From: Variovorax sp. OAS795
GTDB taxonomy: Bacteria; Pseudomonadota; Gammaproteobacteria; Burkholderiales; Burkholderiaceae_C
Length of the DNA: 64,000 nt
Assembly: GCF_040546685.1 (NCBI RefSeq)
Contig: NZ_JBEPOH010000001.1
Span: 558,001-622,000 of the forward strand
Reading direction: 5' to 3'
Part shown: positions 45,052-53,553 of the stretch, one piece after another
Layout of the letters: the number at the start of each line of letters is the position of its first letter
Numbering within the stretch: position 1 is the first letter of the stretch
Program-made: the position numbers and the translations under genes
Notes under the pieces: generated by a model
Seen by the model: only the letters and a program-made list of their open reading frames with translations
Databases searched by the model: none
What the model was told of the DNA's origin: nothing

Positions 45052-45690
45052 ATGAGAAAGCTCATCCTGCAGATGCAGATGTCGGTCGATGGCTGCGTCG
45101 CAGCGTCCAATTCCGGACTCGACTGGCAACTCTGGGGTTGGGGCGACCGCTGGAACTGGGACGACGCACTCAAGCAGTACTTCAACGAAGTCTTCGAGTC
45201 GATCGACACCATTCTCCTGAGCCGCAAGATCGTCGAGGAGGGCTATCTCGACCACTGGGGCCGCGCCGCACGCAACCATCCCGCGGATCCGTACTACGCC
45301 TTTGCGCAGAAAATTGTCGATGCGCGCAAGGTCGTGCTCACCGACAAGCTCGACGCCTCGCGGTGGCCGCGGACCGCAGTAGCAGCAGGGCGCATGGCCG
45401 ACGAAGTGAATGCGCTCAAGCGGCAGCCGGGCGCCGGCATCCTCTGCATCGGCGGCGTGGGCTTTGCGTCGTCGCTGGTGGCCGAGGGCCTCGTCGACGA
45501 GTTCCAGTTCTTCGTCAACCCGGCCGCCGTGGGCGGCGGTCGATCGGTGTTTCACGACCAGCGCAACGGCCACAGCTTGCGCCTGCTCGGCGCGCAGGCC
45601 TACAAATGCGGCATCGTGGTCACCCGATATGCCCCTGCAACGAAGGACAACACGCCGCCGCGATACCAGCCCTTACCTGATTTCACCTGA
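45052..45690 (+). CDS. Dihydrofolate reductase-like / RibD C-terminal domain protein
   Basis: 212 residues with the RibD_C fold: KLILQMQMSVDGCVA at the start, TILLSRKIVEEGYLDHW, and the NADPH loop ILCIGGVGFASSLVAEGLVDEF. AAGGAG lies 6 bases before ATG 45052. Relatives are stand-alone NADPH reductases of unknown substrate, frequently paired with HxlR or MarR regulators, as here. Confidence 0.87.
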   Translation: MRKLILQMQMSVDGCVAASNSGLDWQLWGWGDRWNWDDALKQYFNEVFESIDTILLSRKIVEEGYLDHWGRAARNHPADPYYAFAQKIVDARKVVLTDKLDASRWPRTAVAAGRMADEVNALKRQPGAGILCIGGVGFASSLVAEGLVDEFQFFVNPAAVGGGRSVFHDQRNGHSLRLLGAQAYKCGIVVTRYAPATKDNTPPRYQPLPDFT

Positions 45691-45766
45691 CGGCGACCTG
45701 ATGTGCCCAGGGCAGACACAAGCGCCTCTGACAATGGGCTCGTCATCAACACGAAGGAGTTTCCAG

Positions 45767-46273
45767 ATGATCATCAAATCAAAGAGCATGGCCGTCGCTG
45801 CTGCGGCGCTCGCGATGTGCATGGCGGCGGGAAGCGCCTTCGCACAAGACCGTGGCCCTGACCGCGGCAATGATCGCGGCGACGACCGTGGCAACGCCCG
45901 CTCCGAACAGCAGGACCGCAGGTCCGATCGTGGCAATGACCGCAGCGACGACCGCAGCAACGGCCGCTACGAGCAACAGGACCGCAGGTTCGACCGGCAT
46001 GACTACCGGCGCGGCGACCGCTACAGCCGCGAGGACTACCGCCCCGGCCGGCAGTTCGACCGCCGCGGCTATCCGCAGCCGCATGCCGAGTGGCGCCGCG
46101 GTGGACGCGTGCCCGCCGAGTACCGCGGCCGCAACTACGTGGTGAACGACTACCGTGCGTATCGCCTGCAGCCGCCGCCGCGCGGCTACCAGTGGGTGGG
46201 TGTGGGTGGCGACTATGTGCTCGCGGCCATCGCGACCGGTGTGATCGCACAGATCATCGTCGGAAGCCAGTAA
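45767..46273 (+). CDS. RcnB-family secreted protein with Arg/Asp repeats
   Basis: 168 residues. Signal peptide to about residue 26 (GSAFAQ). The mature part starts with repeated DRGNDRGDDRG and EQQDRR units (27-75), then an RcnB-like domain (PAEYRGRNYVVNDYRAYRL, then PPPRGYQWVGVGGDYVLAAIATGVI). RcnB in E. coli is a periplasmic factor for nickel/cobalt homeostasis. GAAGGAG precedes the start. No metal exporter adjoins. Confidence 0.8.
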   Translation: MIIKSKSMAVAAAALAMCMAAGSAFAQDRGPDRGNDRGDDRGNARSEQQDRRSDRGNDRSDDRSNGRYEQQDRRFDRHDYRRGDRYSREDYRPGRQFDRRGYPQPHAEWRRGGRVPAEYRGRNYVVNDYRAYRLQPPPRGYQWVGVGGDYVLAAIATGVIAQIIVGSQ

Positions 46274-46307
46274 GCACGTTTGTCCGTGGCGCCGAGCGCC
46301 AGGCCCG

Positions 46308-46345
46308 AAGGCCGCTGCAGTCAACCTGCGGCGGCCTTTTTGTTT
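46308..46345 (+). terminator. Rho-independent terminator of the RcnB-like gene
   Basis: AAGGCCGC pairs with GCGGCCTT, extended inward by GCAG/CTGC around a 5-base loop; five T then GTTTT follow. It lies 34 bases after the stop of the RcnB-like gene. Confidence 0.88.
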
Positions 46346-46360
46346 TGTGGCGCGAGGTGC

Positions 46361-46621
46361 TCAGGCCGCCACGGTGGGCAGCGACTGTGCGCAGACATTG
46401 CGTCCGGTGATGGTGAGCCGCAAGCCGCCGCCGTGCCATTCGAGCCAGTTGAGGTTCACATAGGCATCGATGTCACTGTCGGCGATGCGGTCGGCCTGGC
46501 GGCTCTGCAGCAGCTCCACGGTGGCGGGCAGTGCCCGTCTGAGCCGCTCACGCCGTTCGGCGGCCTCGGCGGCCTTCAGGGCGGCCTTGGTTTGCTGTTG
46601 CTGCTGCTGGGTCGATGCCAT
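46361..46621 (-). CDS. Small hypothetical protein with Gln-run N-terminus
   Basis: 86 residues. A run of six Gln follows the start, then an Ala/Glu/Arg helix (about 10-35) and a small alpha/beta part (DSDIDAYVNLNWLEWHGGGLRLTITG). No family recognised; soluble. ATG 46621 is preferred to a TTG at 46645. Confidence 0.6.
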   Translation of the reverse strand: MASTQQQQQQTKAALKAAEAAERRERLRRALPATVELLQSRQADRIADSDIDAYVNLNWLEWHGGGLRLTITGRNVCAQSLPTVAA

Positions 46622-46735
46622 TGCTGATCCGTTCCGGGAAGCCAAGGAATTAACCCGAATGTACGCTGCCTGTGTGAAGCAGGGCGCTTCTTTTTCAAAC
46701 CGGTGGCGGCAAGCATCGATTCCGTTGCGCCGGCG

Positions 46736-47680
46736 CTAGATTTCGTAGTGCGAGCCCTTCGCTTCGTCTCCCAGAGCCTTCTCGACCACGGTGCGCGTCA
46801 AGGTGGGTGCGAAAGACTCGATGAAGGCATAGACGTATTTGCGCAGGTAGTTGCCGCGCCGCACCGCCAGCTTGGTGAGGTTGATGCCGAACAGCCGGCC
46901 TGCGTCCAGCGCGCGCAGCTGCGTGTCGCGTTCGGCCTCGTACGCCACGCCGGCGACGATGCCCACGCCCATGCCCAGCTGCACGTAGGTCTTGATCACG
47001 TCGGCGTCCATGGCCGCCAGCACGATGTGGGGCGTGAGTCCCCGCTGGGCGAAGGCCTCGTCGATGCGCGAGCGCCCGGTGAAGCCCGTGTCGTAGGTGA
47101 TGAGCGGATGGCGCGTGAGCGCCTCCAGCGACAGCGGCGCGTCGAGCAGCGCATGCCCCGGCGGCACCACCACCGAGTGCGTCCAGCGGTAGCAGGGCAG
47201 TGCCACCAGCTGGGGATAGTCGCCCAGCGCCTCGGTCGCTATGCCCACGTCGGCTTCGCCGTCGATCAGCATCTGCGCGATCTGCTTGGGCGAGCCCTGG
47301 TGCAGGTGCAGCTTCACGTTGGGAAACTGGGCGCGAAATTCCTGCACCGCCACCGGCATCGCGTAGCGGGCCTGCGAATGCGTGGCCGCCACCGAAAGCA
47401 GCCCGCTCTGCTGTGCCACGAACTCCTGTCCCGCGTGGCGCAGGTTGCTGCTCTCCATCAGCATGCGCTCGATGATCGGAAGCACATGCCCGCCGGGTTC
47501 CGTGAGCCCGGTGAGCCGCTTGCCGGCGCGCACGAAAAGCTCGATGCCGAGTTCTTCCTCCAGTTCGCGGATCTGCCGGCTCACGCCCGGTTGGGAGGTG
47601 TGCAGCGTGTGGGCAACCTCGGTCAGGTTGAAGCCGCAACGAACGGCCTCGCGTACCGAGCGCAGTTGTTGAAAGTTCAT
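46736..47680 (-). CDS. cysB: CysB-family LysR-type transcriptional regulator
   Basis: 314 residues. The helix-turn-helix begins MNFQQLRSVREAVRCGFNL (1-19) and continues LTEVAHTLHTSQPGVSRQI, as in CysB/Cbl. The effector domain has the CysB-type TTHTQARY-like segment (here ATHSQARYAMP) and GVGIVAGVAYE. CysB activates cysteine and sulfate-assimilation genes with N-acetylserine; no such gene adjoins. Confidence 0.87.
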   Translation of the reverse strand: MNFQQLRSVREAVRCGFNLTEVAHTLHTSQPGVSRQIRELEEELGIELFVRAGKRLTGLTEPGGHVLPIIERMLMESSNLRHAGQEFVAQQSGLLSVAATHSQARYAMPVAVQEFRAQFPNVKLHLHQGSPKQIAQMLIDGEADVGIATEALGDYPQLVALPCYRWTHSVVVPPGHALLDAPLSLEALTRHPLITYDTGFTGRSRIDEAFAQRGLTPHIVLAAMDADVIKTYVQLGMGVGIVAGVAYEAERDTQLRALDAGRLFGINLTKLAVRRGNYLRKYVYAFIESFAPTLTRTVVEKALGDEAKGSHYEI

Positions 47681-47830
47681 CGGGCGCAGGATCGGAAAAC
47701 AAAGGCCCGGGCCGGGCCGAGCGGCGATTCTCGGCACAAGTGCTTATGCGGGGAACGATGCGTTTGTTGGTTTCACATGAGCAAATCATCTGTGCCGCTT
47801 CTGCCGATGCGCTGCAGCGCGCGCATTTGC

Positions 47831-47852
47831 AATTTCGCACGACTGTGCTAAA
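47831..47852. promoter_or_regulatory. TetR-type operator, copy 1
   Basis: AATTTCGCACGACTGTGC followed by TAAA, 10 bases before the TetR gene. It has an inverted repeat GCAC-GACT-GTGC. The same 18 bases recur at 48506. Confidence 0.7.
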
Positions 47853-47861
47853 GTTGCCGCC

Positions 47862-48464
47862 ATGGACGCCAAGACCCAGAAAGCCGAACTCACCCGCGCC
47901 GCCATCATCGGCGCGGCGATGGATCTCGCGCTGACCGACGGCCTCGAAGCGATCACGCTGCAGGCCGTGGCCAGCCGGCTGGCGCTTTCCAAGAGCGGTG
48001 TGTTCTCGCGCGTGGGTTCGCGCGAGGCGCTGCAGAAGGCCGCGATCGAAGAGTACGGCCGCCGCTTCCTGGCCGACGTGTTCGTGCCGGCGATGCAAAA
48101 ACCCAAGGGCCTGGCGCGGCTCGAGCAGATCGTCGAGCGCTGGATCGCGCGCACGCGCGACATCGAGGCGGAAACCGGCTGCCTCTACATGGCCGGGGCC
48201 TTCGAGTACGACGACCGCGAAGGCGAGCTGCGCGACCTGCTGCTATCCGAGATCACGCGCTGGCGCGCCGCGCTGCGCCGCACGGTGCTGCAGGCCGTCG
48301 AGACCGGCGAGCTGCGTGCCGACACCGACGCCGGGCAGGTCGTCAGCGAGATCAATGGCCTCATCATGGGCCTGCTGCACGACGCGCGCTTCCTGCGCGA
48401 CCCCCAGGCCGCCGATCGCGCCAGGCAAACCTGGCAGCGGCTTCTTTCCAGCTATCGCGCCTGA
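47862..48464 (+). CDS. TetR-family transcriptional regulator
   Basis: 200 residues. The N-terminal helix-turn-helix (about 10-55) reads AAIIGAAMDLALTDGLEAIT and ALSKSGVFSRVGSREALQKA. The C-terminal TetR_C domain binds an unknown ligand. An 18-base operator lies just upstream and an identical copy before the downstream miniprotein-hydrolase unit, so it likely represses both. Confidence 0.88.
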   Translation: MDAKTQKAELTRAAIIGAAMDLALTDGLEAITLQAVASRLALSKSGVFSRVGSREALQKAAIEEYGRRFLADVFVPAMQKPKGLARLEQIVERWIARTRDIEAETGCLYMAGAFEYDDREGELRDLLLSEITRWRAALRRTVLQAVETGELRADTDAGQVVSEINGLIMGLLHDARFLRDPQAADRARQTWQRLLSSYRA

Positions 48465-48505
48465 GCCACCCGGGCAGGCAGGTTCCTTTCATCTTTCGTC
48501 GATCA

Positions 48506-48527
48506 AATTTCGCACGACTGTGCGATA
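48506..48527. promoter_or_regulatory. TetR-type operator, copy 2
   Basis: The same 18 bases as at 47831, here within a fuller palindrome TCGCAC-GACT-GTGCGA (48510-48525). It lies 17 bases before the start of the miniprotein gene and should control the miniprotein-hydrolase pair. Confidence 0.7.
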
Positions 48528-48542
48528 AAAAGGAGAAGCACC

Positions 48543-48656
48543 ATGCTGATCATCGCCCTCTGCCTTGCCGTCTACCTGGCCGCCATCGGCGCCGAAACCG
48601 CCCGCACAGCGCTGCGCAGCCTGCCGCGCAGCAACGAAGACTGGGTCTGGTACTGA
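48543..48656 (+). CDS. 37-residue membrane miniprotein in TetR-controlled unit
   Basis: The product has one hydrophobic helix (residues 2-16, LIIALCLAVYLAAIG) followed by a polar tail ending NEDWVWY. AAGGAG lies 6-7 bases before ATG 48543, a strong ribosome-binding site, and the operator sits just upstream. The hydrolase gene starts 16 bases after the stop with its own CAGGAG. Too short for most gene finders. No family recognised. Confidence 0.6.
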   Translation: MLIIALCLAVYLAAIGAETARTALRSLPRSNEDWVWY

Positions 48657-48672
48657 ACCGCAGGAGCGTCGC

Positions 48673-49593
48673 ATGACGGGCACCACCACCACCTCCGCGG
48701 CCACCCATGCCGCACAGTCGAACTACTACCGCCTCGGCCGCGTGATGCGCACGCTGCGCTTCGGCCTCACCACCGCGCAGCGCCTGTGGCCCGCACTGGG
48801 CGTGCGCGCCGCCTACCGGCTGTTCGGCACGCCGCTGCCGCCGAAGTGGCTCTATCGCGGCCAGGGGCCGGGCGCCGAGTGGCGGCGCGAGGGCTGGGCT
48901 TTCGAGAACGCGAGCCTCGGCCTCTATCACCTGGCCACGCAGGATTCAGGCGCGGAGTCGGCACCGATCGTGCTGCTGGTGCACGGCTGGGGCGGCCACG
49001 CGGGGCAGATGCTGGCGCTGGCCCAGGCCATGGCTGGCGAAGGACTGCGGCCCGTGCTGCTGGAGCTGCCGGCCCACGGTCGGAGCGCGGGCATCATGAG
49101 CAACTCGCCGCAGTTCGCGCGGGCCATTTCGTACGTGGTTGCACGGCTCGTCGCAGACGGCCATGCGCTGCGCGCAGCGGTCGCGCATTCGATGGGCGCC
49201 AACGCGCTCGGGCTGGCCGCCGCACAGGGCTTGCGCGCCGAGCGGCTGGTGCTGCTCGCACCACCGGCGTCGGCGCGCGAGTTCACGCGGTATTTCGCGC
49301 ACACGTTCGGGCTGAGCGAAGCGACGCGGCTCGCCATGCAACGGCTGTTCGAAGCGCGGGAAGGTCTGTTGATGGCGCAGCTGGAGCCGCCGGCGGTCGG
49401 TCCGCGCATCGTTCAGCCGACGCTGATCGTGCATGACCGCGACGATCGCGTGAACCGCTTTGCCGACGCGGAGGCCTACCGCGATGCGATCAAGGGGGCG
49501 CGGCTGGTGGCCACGGAGGGGTTGGGACACCGCCGCATCCTCAAGGAAGACGACGTGCTGCGGCAGGTGGCGCGCTTTGTGGCGCAGCCCTGA
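48673..49593 (+). CDS. Alpha/beta hydrolase
   Basis: 306 residues. The oxyanion segment is VLLVHGWGGHAGQM, the nucleophile elbow is VAHSMGANA, the acid lies in VHDRDDRVN and the catalytic His in EGLGHRRIL. A cytoplasmic esterase-like enzyme. It lies downstream of the miniprotein and shares its operator, suggesting that the TetR ligand is a substrate or product of this enzyme. Confidence 0.85.
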   Translation: MTGTTTTSAATHAAQSNYYRLGRVMRTLRFGLTTAQRLWPALGVRAAYRLFGTPLPPKWLYRGQGPGAEWRREGWAFENASLGLYHLATQDSGAESAPIVLLVHGWGGHAGQMLALAQAMAGEGLRPVLLELPAHGRSAGIMSNSPQFARAISYVVARLVADGHALRAAVAHSMGANALGLAAAQGLRAERLVLLAPPASAREFTRYFAHTFGLSEATRLAMQRLFEAREGLLMAQLEPPAVGPRIVQPTLIVHDRDDRVNRFADAEAYRDAIKGARLVATEGLGHRRILKEDDVLRQVARFVAQP

Positions 49594-49626
49594 CCCGGGG
49601 GCGAGGCCGCGCCGTCCGCGCGTTCT

Positions 49627-49905
49627 TCAGCGCGCCGGCGAAGGCGCCGGGTCGGGCAGTTCGATCTTGATGTCGAGCACTTCGAGGTCGTCCTGCTTTT
49701 CCAGGTGGACCTTGATGTCCTCGGCATTGATCTTCACGTACTTCGAGATCACCGCCATCAGCTCGCGCTGGAGGTCGGGCAGGTAGTCGGGGCGTTTCTT
49801 GCCGCTGAGGCTGGACCGCTCGTGCGCGAGGATGATCTGCAGCCGCTCCTTGGCGACGCTGGCCGTCTTCTTCTTTTCGCCGAGCAGGAACGAGAAAAAG
49901 GACAT
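49627..49905 (-). CDS. minE: Cell-division topological specificity factor MinE
   Basis: 92 residues. The N-terminal anti-MinCD helix includes [15 protein letters not shown], and the dimerisation domain includes [15 protein letters not shown]. It stimulates MinD ATPase and drives pole-to-pole oscillation. Last gene of minCDE, 3 bases after minD. Confidence 0.95.
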   Translation of the reverse strand: MSFFSFLLGEKKKTASVAKERLQIILAHERSSLSGKKRPDYLPDLQRELMAVISKYVKINAEDIKVHLEKQDDLEVLDIKIELPDPAPSPAR

Positions 49906-49908
49906 GGC

Positions 49909-50724
49909 CTACTTGCCTCCGAAAATTCGCTTGAAGAAGCCCGGCTTTTCCGCGTCGACGAAGCGCATCGGCTTGTCTTCGCCCAGGAAGCGCGCCACCA
50001 CGTCGCTGTAGGCCTTGGCCACGTCGGTGTCCTTGTCGTGGATCGCGGGCACGCCCTGGTTGGACGCCTGCAGCACGCTTTCGGATTCGGGAATGACGCC
50101 GATCAGCTTGATGCGCAGGATGTCCTGGATGTCCTCCAGCGAGAGCATCTGGCCGCCGGCCACGCGGTTGGGGTTGTAGCGGGTGATCAGCAGGTGCTCC
50201 TTGATGGGGTCGCCGCCTTCCTTCGCCCGCTTGGTCTTGCTGCTCAGCATGCCCAGGATGCGGTCGGAGTCGCGCACCGAGGATACCTCGGGGTTGGTCA
50301 CCACGAGGGCCTCGTCGGCAAAGTGCATGGCCATCATCGCGCCGGTCTCGATGCCCGCGGGCGAATCGCACACGATGTAGTCGAAGTCCATGGCGGACAG
50401 GTCGTTCAGCACCTTTTCGACGCCCTCCTGCGTCAGCGCTTCCTTGTCGCGCGTCTGCGAGGCCGCCAGCACGAAGAGGTTGTCGCACTGCTTGTCCTTG
50501 ATCAGCGCCTGGCTCAGGTTGGCTTCGCCCTGGATCACGTTGATCAGGTCGTACACCACGCGGCGTTCGCAGCCCATGATGAGGTCGAGGTTGCGCAGGC
50601 CCACGTCGAAGTCGATCACCGCCGTCTTCTTGCCCGCGAGCGCGAGGCCCGACGCGAAGCTGGCGCTCGTCGTGGTCTTTCCGACGCCGCCCTTGCCTGA
50701 GGTCACCACCACAATTTTGGCCAT
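49909..50724 (-). CDS. minD: Septum-site determining ATPase MinD
   Basis: 271 residues. The deviant Walker A motif is GKGGVGKTTT (10-19), with Walker A' VIDFDVGLRNLDL and Walker B FDYIVCDSPAGIE. The C-terminal amphipathic membrane-targeting helix is FFKRIFGG. ATG 50724 is chosen over 50730 because GAAGGA lies 6 bases before it and would abut the other. It activates MinC at the membrane. Confidence 0.96.
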   Translation of the reverse strand: MAKIVVVTSGKGGVGKTTTSASFASGLALAGKKTAVIDFDVGLRNLDLIMGCERRVVYDLINVIQGEANLSQALIKDKQCDNLFVLAASQTRDKEALTQEGVEKVLNDLSAMDFDYIVCDSPAGIETGAMMAMHFADEALVVTNPEVSSVRDSDRILGMLSSKTKRAKEGGDPIKEHLLITRYNPNRVAGGQMLSLEDIQDILRIKLIGVIPESESVLQASNQGVPAIHDKDTDVAKAYSDVVARFLGEDKPMRFVDAEKPGFFKRIFGGK

Positions 50725-50778
50725 TGCCATTCCTTCTTGTTTCGATTCGGTTATTGGTTTGGGACGCGCCGCGGCGCG

Positions 50779-51552
50779 TCAGATCGGATCGATCACGAGT
50801 TTCTTGCCGTCCAGGCGTATCTGCGCCGGCTTGCCCAGCACGGGGTCGGGCAGCGGCACTTCGTTGGTGCGATAGATGCCGGCAATGGCCACCAGCTGCG
50901 CCTCCATGCAGGTCGAGAAGATGCGCGCCTCGGTGTTGCCGCGCGCGCCGGCAATCGCCTTGCCCCGCAGCGGCGCATAGACGTGCACGTTGCCGTCGGC
51001 GATCACTTCGGCACCGAAGCTCACCACCGCGGTCACCACCACGTCGCCTCCGCGGGCGTAGACCTGCTGGCCCGAGCGCAGCGGCTTGTCGATCAGGAGC
51101 GTGCCGTTGGCCGGCACCGGCACTTCGCGCACGATCTGCGGCGCTTCGCTCGCGGGCGCAGGGGATGCAGCGGGCGGCGCCGGGGAACGCGGCGCGGGCG
51201 CCACCGGCATGGCCGTGAGCGAAAGCCCGGCCGCGCGGGCCGCCGCGTTCTGCGCGGCATTGCCCCCGCGCACCGCAATGGGCTGGGTCTGGTGGCGCGC
51301 CAGCAGGCCGCGCAGCGCCGCGAAGTCGAGCGCTGCGGGCTCCTCGCCGCCTTCTTCTTCAGGCTGCAGCTGCGAGAGGTCGATGACCACCGGCTCCTGC
51401 TCGAAGAAATCGGGCGAATCGGCCAGCTGGGCGTCGAGCGCCTCGGCCAGCACGGCCAGGTCGGCCGTCTTGAGTATCACTGCGATCAGCGGCAGCGTGG
51501 CGCTCTTGAATTCGAAAACCGCCTTGGTGCGCGCGGCGGAGACATCGGCCAT
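50779..51552 (-). CDS. minC: Septum-site determining protein MinC
   Basis: 257 residues. N-terminal domain (about 10-110, FEFKSATLPLIAVILKTADL) inhibits FtsZ assembly; a long Ala/Pro-rich linker (about 112-152) leads to the beta-helical C-terminal domain (DKPLRSGQQVYARGGDVVV, then IYRTNEVPLPD) that binds MinD. ATG 51552 matches the conserved start. First gene of minCDE. Confidence 0.93.
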   Translation of the reverse strand: MADVSAARTKAVFEFKSATLPLIAVILKTADLAVLAEALDAQLADSPDFFEQEPVVIDLSQLQPEEEGGEEPAALDFAALRGLLARHQTQPIAVRGGNAAQNAAARAAGLSLTAMPVAPAPRSPAPPAASPAPASEAPQIVREVPVPANGTLLIDKPLRSGQQVYARGGDVVVTAVVSFGAEVIADGNVHVYAPLRGKAIAGARGNTEARIFSTCMEAQLVAIAGIYRTNEVPLPDPVLGKPAQIRLDGKKLVIDPI

Positions 51553-51658
51553 TGGAAAACGTCGGTGCGAAAAGCGTTGAAGTCTAACGGGCGTGGGCTT
51601 GCGGCCAGTGGCCGGGCCCCGCTTCAACTACCCGGCCGAACATTTATTGCACGGCGTT

Positions 51659-52960
51659 TCACTTTGCCGGGGCCGAGGCGTTGCGCGTTCCGCCCAGAAG
51701 TGCGTAGAGAATGATCGCCCCGAAAGTCGCGGTGCCGATGCCGCCCAGCGCGAACTGGCCGAACTTCAAGGTGAAGTCGCCGGTGCCGATGATCAGTGTG
51801 ATCGCGGCCACGATGAGGTTCTTGTTCTGCGAGAAATCGACCTTGTTGTCGACCCAGATCTTGGCGCCCGCGATCGCGATGAGGCCGAACACCACGATGC
51901 TTACGCCGCCCATCACCGGCAGCGGGATGGCCTGGATCAGCGCGCCGAACTTCGGGCTGAAGCCCAGCACCAGCGCAATGAGCGCCGCCACCACGAACAC
52001 CGCGGTCGAATAGATGCGCGTGGCCGCCATCACGCCGATGTTCTCGGCATAGGTGGTCACGCCCGTGCCGCCGGCGGCGCCGCTCACCACGGTGGCAATG
52101 CCGTCGCCGATGAAGGCGCGGCCGATGTACGGGTCGAGGTTGCGCCCGGTCATGGCCGTGACCGCTTTCAGGTGGCCGAGGTTTTCCGCCACCAGGATGA
52201 TGGCCACCGGCGCGATCAGCAGCATGGCGTTGGTGGTGAACACCGGCGCGGTGAAGGTCGGCAGGCCGAACCACGCGGCATTGGCGATGCCGGACAGGTC
52301 CACCGGCTTGCCCATGCCCAGGAGGTTGGTCAGCAGCGCATAGACCACGGTGGCCAGGATCAGCCCGATCAGGATCAGCAGGCGCTGCAGCATGCCGCGC
52401 GTGAACACCGCCACGAGGCCCACGCAGAGAAAGGTGACGGCCTGCATCCACGAATCGAAATTGCTGGCCGCCATGTTCTTGATCGGCACGCTCGCCAGGT
52501 TGAGCCCGATCACCGCCACCACCGCGCCCGTGACCACCGGCGGCATGAAGCGTTCGATCCAGCCGGTGCCGATGGCCTGCACCAGGGCGCCGATGAGGAT
52601 GTAGATCACCCCGCACGCCACGATGCCGCCGAGCGCCACCGCGATGTTGGCGTTGGGCCCCTTGCCCGCATAGCCGCTCGCGGCAATCACCACGCCGATG
52701 AACGCGAAGCTCGAGCCCAGGTAGCTGGGCACCTTGCCGCCGGTCACCAGGAAGAAGATCAGCGTGCCGATGCCGCTCATCAGGATGGCGATGTTGGGGT
52801 TGAAGCCCATCAGGATGGGCGCCAGCACCGTGGCGCCGAACATCGCGATGACGTGCTGCACGCCCATGGCGCCGGTCTGCAGCCAGGGCAGCCGTTCATC
52901 GGGCGCGACCACGCGGCCCTCGGTGGCGGCGACTTCGCGCCAGCTGAATAGGTTGCTCAT
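51659..52960 (-). CDS. NCS2-family uracil/xanthine permease
   Basis: 433 residues with about 14 membrane segments. The family motif SYLGSSFAFIGVV and the substrate loop VAENLGHLKAVTAMTGRNLDP are present, as in UraA/RutG. It imports a nucleobase by proton symport; uracil is the likeliest but xanthine cannot be ruled out. No NMT1/xanthine-type riboswitch is evident in the short upstream gap. Confidence 0.88.
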   Translation of the reverse strand: MSNLFSWREVAATEGRVVAPDERLPWLQTGAMGVQHVIAMFGATVLAPILMGFNPNIAILMSGIGTLIFFLVTGGKVPSYLGSSFAFIGVVIAASGYAGKGPNANIAVALGGIVACGVIYILIGALVQAIGTGWIERFMPPVVTGAVVAVIGLNLASVPIKNMAASNFDSWMQAVTFLCVGLVAVFTRGMLQRLLILIGLILATVVYALLTNLLGMGKPVDLSGIANAAWFGLPTFTAPVFTTNAMLLIAPVAIILVAENLGHLKAVTAMTGRNLDPYIGRAFIGDGIATVVSGAAGGTGVTTYAENIGVMAATRIYSTAVFVVAALIALVLGFSPKFGALIQAIPLPVMGGVSIVVFGLIAIAGAKIWVDNKVDFSQNKNLIVAAITLIIGTGDFTLKFGQFALGGIGTATFGAIILYALLGGTRNASAPAK

Positions 52961-53047
52961 GGGTTCGGTATCTCCTCGTCTTGTGTTTCCGGGGGGCTTC
53001 TTGCGGCCCGCTGCCGCCCGCGTGCCAGGCGGGGTTTCGCGTTCGCG

Positions 53048-53470
53048 CTAGCGCGGCGGCAGCACCGCCATTGTGATGCGCGAGACGCAGGTCAATTCGC
53101 CGGCGTCGTTCGTCATGTCGATCTGCCACACCTGCGTGGTGCGGCCGCGGTGCACGGGGCGCGCAGTGCCGGTGACCCAGCCGCCGGTGGCCGAGCGGAT
53201 GTGGTTGGCATTGATGTCCAGGCCTACGGCCCGGTCGCCCTCGGGCGCCGAGTAGTGCGCGCCGCACGAGCCCAGCGTTTCGGCCAGCACCACCGAGACG
53301 CCGCCGTGCAGGATGCCGTAGGGCTGGCGGGTGCGCTCGTCCACCGGCACGCGGGCGCGGATGAAGTCGTCGCCCACCTCCAGGAACTCCATGCCGAGCG
53401 TGGAGACGGCGGTGCCGACGTGGTTGCGGGTCAGCTCTTCGATCGAGATGTCTTTCTTCCAGATGCGCAT
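53048..53470 (-). CDS. Hotdog-fold thioesterase (PaaI/MenI-like)
   Basis: 140 residues. ILHGGVSVVLAETLGSCGA carries the catalytic Glu and the HGG loop of the PaaI/YbdB/MenI group, and GLDINANHIRSA the CoA contact. Hydrolyses aryl- or acyl-CoA esters. ATG 53470 begins the conserved region. Distance to the CoA-ligase operon (1.4 kb, different promoter) leaves a link open. Confidence 0.85.
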   Translation of the reverse strand: MRIWKKDISIEELTRNHVGTAVSTLGMEFLEVGDDFIRARVPVDERTRQPYGILHGGVSVVLAETLGSCGAHYSAPEGDRAVGLDINANHIRSATGGWVTGTARPVHRGRTTQVWQIDMTNDAGELTCVSRITMAVLPPR

Positions 53471-53553
53471 GGGGTGTCTCCGGTACGGGGTTCCGGAAAC
53501 TATAGCGACGGCGGCTGACAACCGCAGTCGCCTTTGCGTGCTAAGTTGGTCCG

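Noticed and set aside
45549..45560. GTGTTTCACGA near the RibD-like gene, considered as parS
   Set aside because: Only the left half matches; no CACGTG core.
51553..53047. Search for a purine/xanthine riboswitch upstream of the NCS2 permease
   Set aside because: The upstream gap is only 77 bases to the next gene and shows no such fold.
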